From NCBI GenBank assembly GCA_052390415.1, contig JBQTGY010000004.1:1-7318 (forward strand): a stretch of 7,318 bases of DNA, read 5' to 3'. The notes under the pieces are model-generated. The model was given only the letters and a program-made list of their open reading frames with translations. It did no database searches and was not told where the DNA came from. Position 1 is the stretch's first letter, and every line of letters begins with the position of its first letter. A program made the position numbers and the translations under genes. The stretch is from JANNWF01 sp052390415 (GTDB taxonomy: Bacteria > Pseudomonadota > Gammaproteobacteria > Xanthomonadales > Xanthomonadaceae). Below are positions 4,862 to 7,318 of this stretch, piece by piece.

Positions 4862-6697
4862 TTACTCCGCTTGCACTGACACCACCAGCGCGCCAGGGCC
4901 TGCGTGCGCGCCGATAGCCGGCCCGGCTTCCACCAACCAGGCGTCCCGACAATCGAGCTGCTGCTGCAAGGCAGCCAACAGGGTTTCACCATCGGCCGCG
5001 CAATCGCAGTGGCCTACCAACAAACGCCAGCGGATTTTTTGATCAATCCGCTTGCTGACATAGCTGGCAAACCGCCGCGGTACATCGTTGCGTCCGAACA
5101 ACGCACCGCGTATGCCGAGCTTGCCGCTGGGCTGCATTTGCGCGATGGCGGTGAGTCGCAGGGCCGTGGCGACCGGCAACGTCCAAGCCGGAATGCGTCC
5201 GCCACGCACCGCAAAACTGACGTCGCGTGTGGCAGCGAAAGTGTACGTCCGTGACCGCAGGCGCTCGACTTCAGCACGCACGCCAGCAGCATCGGCACCA
5301 CCCTGGGCAGCTTCGGCGGCAGCAATAGCCAACAGCCCTAAACCACACGAAGCATTGCTGCTGTCGATCACTTGCGCGCGAGTGGCATCAAGCCTCGCCG
5401 CCGCCGTCTCAGCCGACTGCAGGGTGCCGCTGAGGCCACGAGCAATACCGACATACACCGCTTCGGCGTGGTGGCTCAACAAGAATTCAAACTGACGGCG
5501 GAAATCGCCGGGCGGCGGCTGCGAAGTCAGCGGCAGGATTGCGCTCGCCTTCAAGCGTCGATAGAACTCGGCCGGGGTAAGGGAGACCTTGTCGAGGAAG
5601 TCCTCGTTACCAAAACTGACGCGCACCGGCACCATGTGGATACCCAGGCGTTCGGCCACCTCGCGCGGCAAATCCGCACCACTGTCGGTCATCACACCGA
5701 CCGTCTGCTGGCTGTTCGCCGCTTGATGCTGGAGGCGCATGTCCTCGGCCTTGCGGCCACTGACTTCACCAAATTGACCGACCACTTCAAACAAGCGCGC
5801 GGGATCGGCGACGTGTGCGTGCACCCGCATGCGGCGAGCGCTACCGGCGACCACGACGCTCATCGCGTCCAGCCCCGCCAACGCGGCCTGCAAACGCTCG
5901 CGTTCGATGGCTGGCAGGTGGTCGTCAACCAGCAGCAAACACTCACTGCACCAAGGCCGATCGGCATCCGCTTCGTCGTGCCAGTGATCGCCGGCAAAGG
6001 TCAGGGTCGGTTGTTCGCTGTTGCTGGCACTGGCCGCCATGGATTCGCCGGAGTCAATGAACGCCTGAATGCCTTCCAGGAGATCGACAAAGCCCTGCGC
6101 GCCAGCATCGACGACCCCGGCCTGACGCAGCACCGGCAGCTGATTGGGGGTGTTGGCGAGCGCCGCTTGGGCCTGCCGCAAAGCACCGGCAAACCAGCCG
6201 CGGATGTCACCGCGCGCGGCGCCCAGCGAGTTGCCCAAACCATCTGCAAAGGCGCGAATGACGCTGAGAATGGTGCCTTCGCGAGGCTGCGCCAGCGCGC
6301 CATGCGCTTGATCCGAGCCTGCCCGTGCGGCCGCCGCGATGTTTTGCGGCGTCAGCACGTGATTCACCCCAACCACCTCGCTCACGCCCTGCAGGAACTG
6401 CGCGAGGATGGCGCCGGAATTGCCGCGTGCGCCGTCGATGGCGTCTTCGGCAACATCACGCAACAGCGTGCCGGTAGAGTGCGCGCGTCGACTGAGACTG
6501 CCGCTCAACACGCTGCTCAAGGTAAACGCCAGATTGCTGCCGGTGTCACCGTCGGGCACCGGAAACACATTGATCTTGTTGAGCAGATCGCGACGCGAAA
6601 TGACGCGTCGCATGCCGGCAATCAACGCCCGCCGCAACGCCGGCGCGGTGACGCGCCATTCGCTTCGCTGAGACTGAGGATGCAGAACGGCGACCAT
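4862..6697 (-). CDS. FakA–FakB (DhaL–DegV) fusion, probable fatty acid kinase
   Basis: The 611-residue protein joins two parts that are separate proteins in Gram-positive bacteria. Residues ~15-212 are a DhaL/DAK2 kinase domain: NVFPVPDGDTGSN (43-55) with metal-binding aspartates 49 and 51, DGARGNSGAILAQFLQG (88-104), REGTILSVIRAF (139-150), GVVDAGAQGFVDLL (194-207). Residues ~245-325 match the FakA middle domain (CSECLLLVDD; RVHAHVADPARL; FGEVSGRKAEDM). Residues ~332-608 are a DegV/FakB lipid-binding domain: GVMTDSGADLP (334-344), TSQPPPGDF (391-399), GLSGTLQSA (421-429), GGRIP (499-503) and a conserved histidine in VGH (561-563). In the known system FakB presents a fatty acid and FakA phosphorylates it with ATP to acyl-phosphate, for use by PlsX/PlsY. 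All key motifs are intact, so the fusion is probably active; substrate specificity is unproven. The start is taken as the ATG at 6695-6697, close to the DhaL boundary. A TTG at 6824-6826 would add 43 residues without recognisable homology, and the next ATG lies inside the domain. Confidence 0.93.
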   Translation of the reverse strand: MVAVLHPQSQRSEWRVTAPALRRALIAGMRRVISRRDLLNKINVFPVPDGDTGSNLAFTLSSVLSGSLSRRAHSTGTLLRDVAEDAIDGARGNSGAILAQFLQGVSEVVGVNHVLTPQNIAAAARAGSDQAHGALAQPREGTILSVIRAFADGLGNSLGAARGDIRGWFAGALRQAQAALANTPNQLPVLRQAGVVDAGAQGFVDLLEGIQAFIDSGESMAASASNSEQPTLTFAGDHWHDEADADRPWCSECLLLVDDHLPAIERERLQAALAGLDAMSVVVAGSARRMRVHAHVADPARLFEVVGQFGEVSGRKAEDMRLQHQAANSQQTVGVMTDSGADLPREVAERLGIHMVPVRVSFGNEDFLDKVSLTPAEFYRRLKASAILPLTSQPPPGDFRRQFEFLLSHHAEAVYVGIARGLSGTLQSAETAAARLDATRAQVIDSSNASCGLGLLAIAAAEAAQGGADAAGVRAEVERLRSRTYTFAATRDVSFAVRGGRIPAWTLPVATALRLTAIAQMQPSGKLGIRGALFGRNDVPRRFASYVSKRIDQKIRWRLLVGHCDCAADGETLLAALQQQLDCRDAWLVEAGPAIGAHAGPGALVVSVQAE

Positions 6698-6892
6698 GGC
6701 CGCAGTCTGCCAGAGCCTCACCTGCAAGCATTGCTGCACCGCAGCGCGGAAGCGGTCTGTATCGCGCGATGCGATCAAACGAGAAGCACCCACGCCGAGA
6801 CGAATTCGCGACCAGAGGAAGCGCAACCGAGGCGACGTAAACTGGCGCCTTGCCGATGATCGTCGGCGTCCTGCCCTCCACCGGGAAAGCTC
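6698..6892. promoter_or_regulatory. divergent intergenic region
   Basis: This 195-bp gap separates the start of the fusion gene (minus) from that of the small exported protein (plus), so promoters for both should be here. I see no convincing -35/-10 pair on either strand. A near-palindrome, GCCGATGATCGTCGGC (6852-6867; two asymmetric position pairs), lies about 25 bases before the plus-strand start and could be an operator. The plus-strand gene has a modest ribosome binding site (GGGAAAG, 6883-6889). Confidence 0.4.
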
Positions 6893-7159
6893 ATGTCCGT
6901 CGGGTTGTCGTTCGCTTGCGCTGTATTGATGTCGCTGGGCCTGAGCGGATTCAGTGATGCGGATGCCGCATGCACCGCAAATCCCAAGCAGGCTCCCGCT
7001 GAAGCAGGCGAGAATTCAACCGACGCCAATGCGGTCGGCACTCGGCACAAGTCCAGCGCCACGGTTTCGGCTGGCAGCGCGGGAAAAGGCGGTTCCTCAG
7101 AAGAGAGCCCCGATCCGCGGGCACGCTGGCATCGTTATTTGCCGGGCATGATCAAGTAG
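6893..7159 (+). CDS. small exported-looking protein, function unknown
   Basis: The 88-residue product has a hydrophobic N-terminus (4-20) ending in SDADAAC, consistent with signal-peptide cleavage around residue 25 or 26. A low-complexity, Ala/Ser/Gly-rich, probably disordered middle (28-72) follows, then a basic/aromatic tail, RARWHRYLPGMIK (76-88). The N-terminus lacks the usual lysine or arginine before the hydrophobic stretch. No longer start is available, because an in-frame TGA lies at 6857-6859. The cysteine after DAA is not a proper lipobox, so a lipoprotein is possible but not favoured. A WH-x-LPGM tail resembles what I recall from other small Xanthomonadales proteins; that is memory, not a search. 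The ATG has GGGAAAG a few bases upstream. The gene is divergent from the fatty-acid-kinase-like gene, and no function can be assigned. Confidence 0.72.
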   Translation: MSVGLSFACAVLMSLGLSGFSDADAACTANPKQAPAEAGENSTDANAVGTRHKSSATVSAGSAGKGGSSEESPDPRARWHRYLPGMIK

Positions 7160-7170
7160 GAGTCGCGACA

Positions 7171-7189
7171 GGCTGAACAAGCATCAGCC
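7171..7189 (+). terminator. short hairpin after the small exported-protein gene
   Basis: GGCTGA (7171-7176) and TCAGCC (7184-7189) form a perfect 6-bp stem with a seven-base loop, 12 bases after the TAG stop. There is no T-tract, so it is a weak terminator candidate. Confidence 0.35.
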
Positions 7190-7193
7190 GACC

Positions 7194-7298
7194 GTAGTCC
7201 ACTAGTGGGCTGTAACGGATGAAGCGGAAGTGGGATCGCGACGGGATGGGCGTGATGGACGCCGCTCCGGAGCGAGGCCAATAGCCAAAGCTATTGGC
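7194..7298. repeat. cluster of palindromes at the right edge
   Basis: Three inverted repeats follow one another in sequence with no supported gene: CCACTAGTGG (7199-7208), directly preceded by a GTAG at 7194-7197; CGCTCCGGAGCG (7263-7274); and GCCAATAGC (7277-7285) with GCTATTGGC (7290-7298), a perfect 9-bp stem with a four-base loop. The last is a strong hairpin that could end transcription coming from either side. The whole block looks like an intergenic repeat region, possibly REP-related, that continues past the window. Confidence 0.5.
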
Positions 7299-7318
7299 GG
7301 AGTGAGGAGCAAGTCCAG

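Noticed and set aside
6698..6826. TTG start extending the fusion protein by 43 residues
   Set aside because: The added residues have no DhaL similarity, and the ATG at 6695-6697 lies near the expected domain boundary.
5372..6859. Long open frame (495 codons) on the plus strand opposite the fusion gene
   Set aside because: The opposite strand carries a protein with intact DhaL, FakA and DegV motifs. The plus-strand translation shows no recognisable domain and is the usual antisense shadow in GC-rich DNA.

Overview
The window is GC-rich bacterial chromosome. Gene content and order suggest a gammaproteobacterium of the Xanthomonadales/Lysobacterales type. The pointers are the plsY–birA–coaX–SPOR order (birA–coaX–SPOR is also known from Pseudomonas), a DhaL–DegV fusion protein, a GTAG-headed REP-like palindrome of the kind described in Stenotrophomonas, and an IPTL-CTERM-like secreted protein. 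The assignment is inference from these features; no rRNA, tRNA or other taxonomic marker is present.

Layout, read in the direction of the minus strand, which carries nearly all the genes (right to left): (1) a large fatty-acid-kinase-like fusion protein, FakA-like (DhaL plus middle domain) joined to a FakB/DegV domain, 4862-6697; (2) a secreted jelly-roll/'choice-of-anchor' protein with a C-terminal membrane-anchor tag, 3389-4681, followed by a strong hairpin; (3) a tight plsY–birA–coaX operon, 1072-3214, whose two gene junctions are both ATGA stop/start overlaps; (4) a 236-bp spacer holding a REP-like palindrome and a G-rich heptamer array; (5) a membrane-anchored SPOR-domain protein, 170-835, with a hairpin after its stop. 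The only plus-strand gene is a small exported-looking protein at 6893-7159, divergent from the fusion gene. The two window edges (1-169 and 7160-7318) are non-coding and rich in inverted repeats.

How the genes may work together: the theme is membrane lipid and cofactor supply. A FakA/FakB system phosphorylates free fatty acids to acyl-phosphate, and PlsY consumes exactly that compound to make lysophosphatidic acid. BirA attaches biotin to the acetyl-CoA carboxylase carrier protein, which feeds fatty-acid synthesis. CoaX makes phosphopantothenate for CoA and the ACP prosthetic group. The clustering is visible in the sequence; the pathway link is inference from family knowledge. No mobile element, CRISPR array, tRNA or defence system was found.
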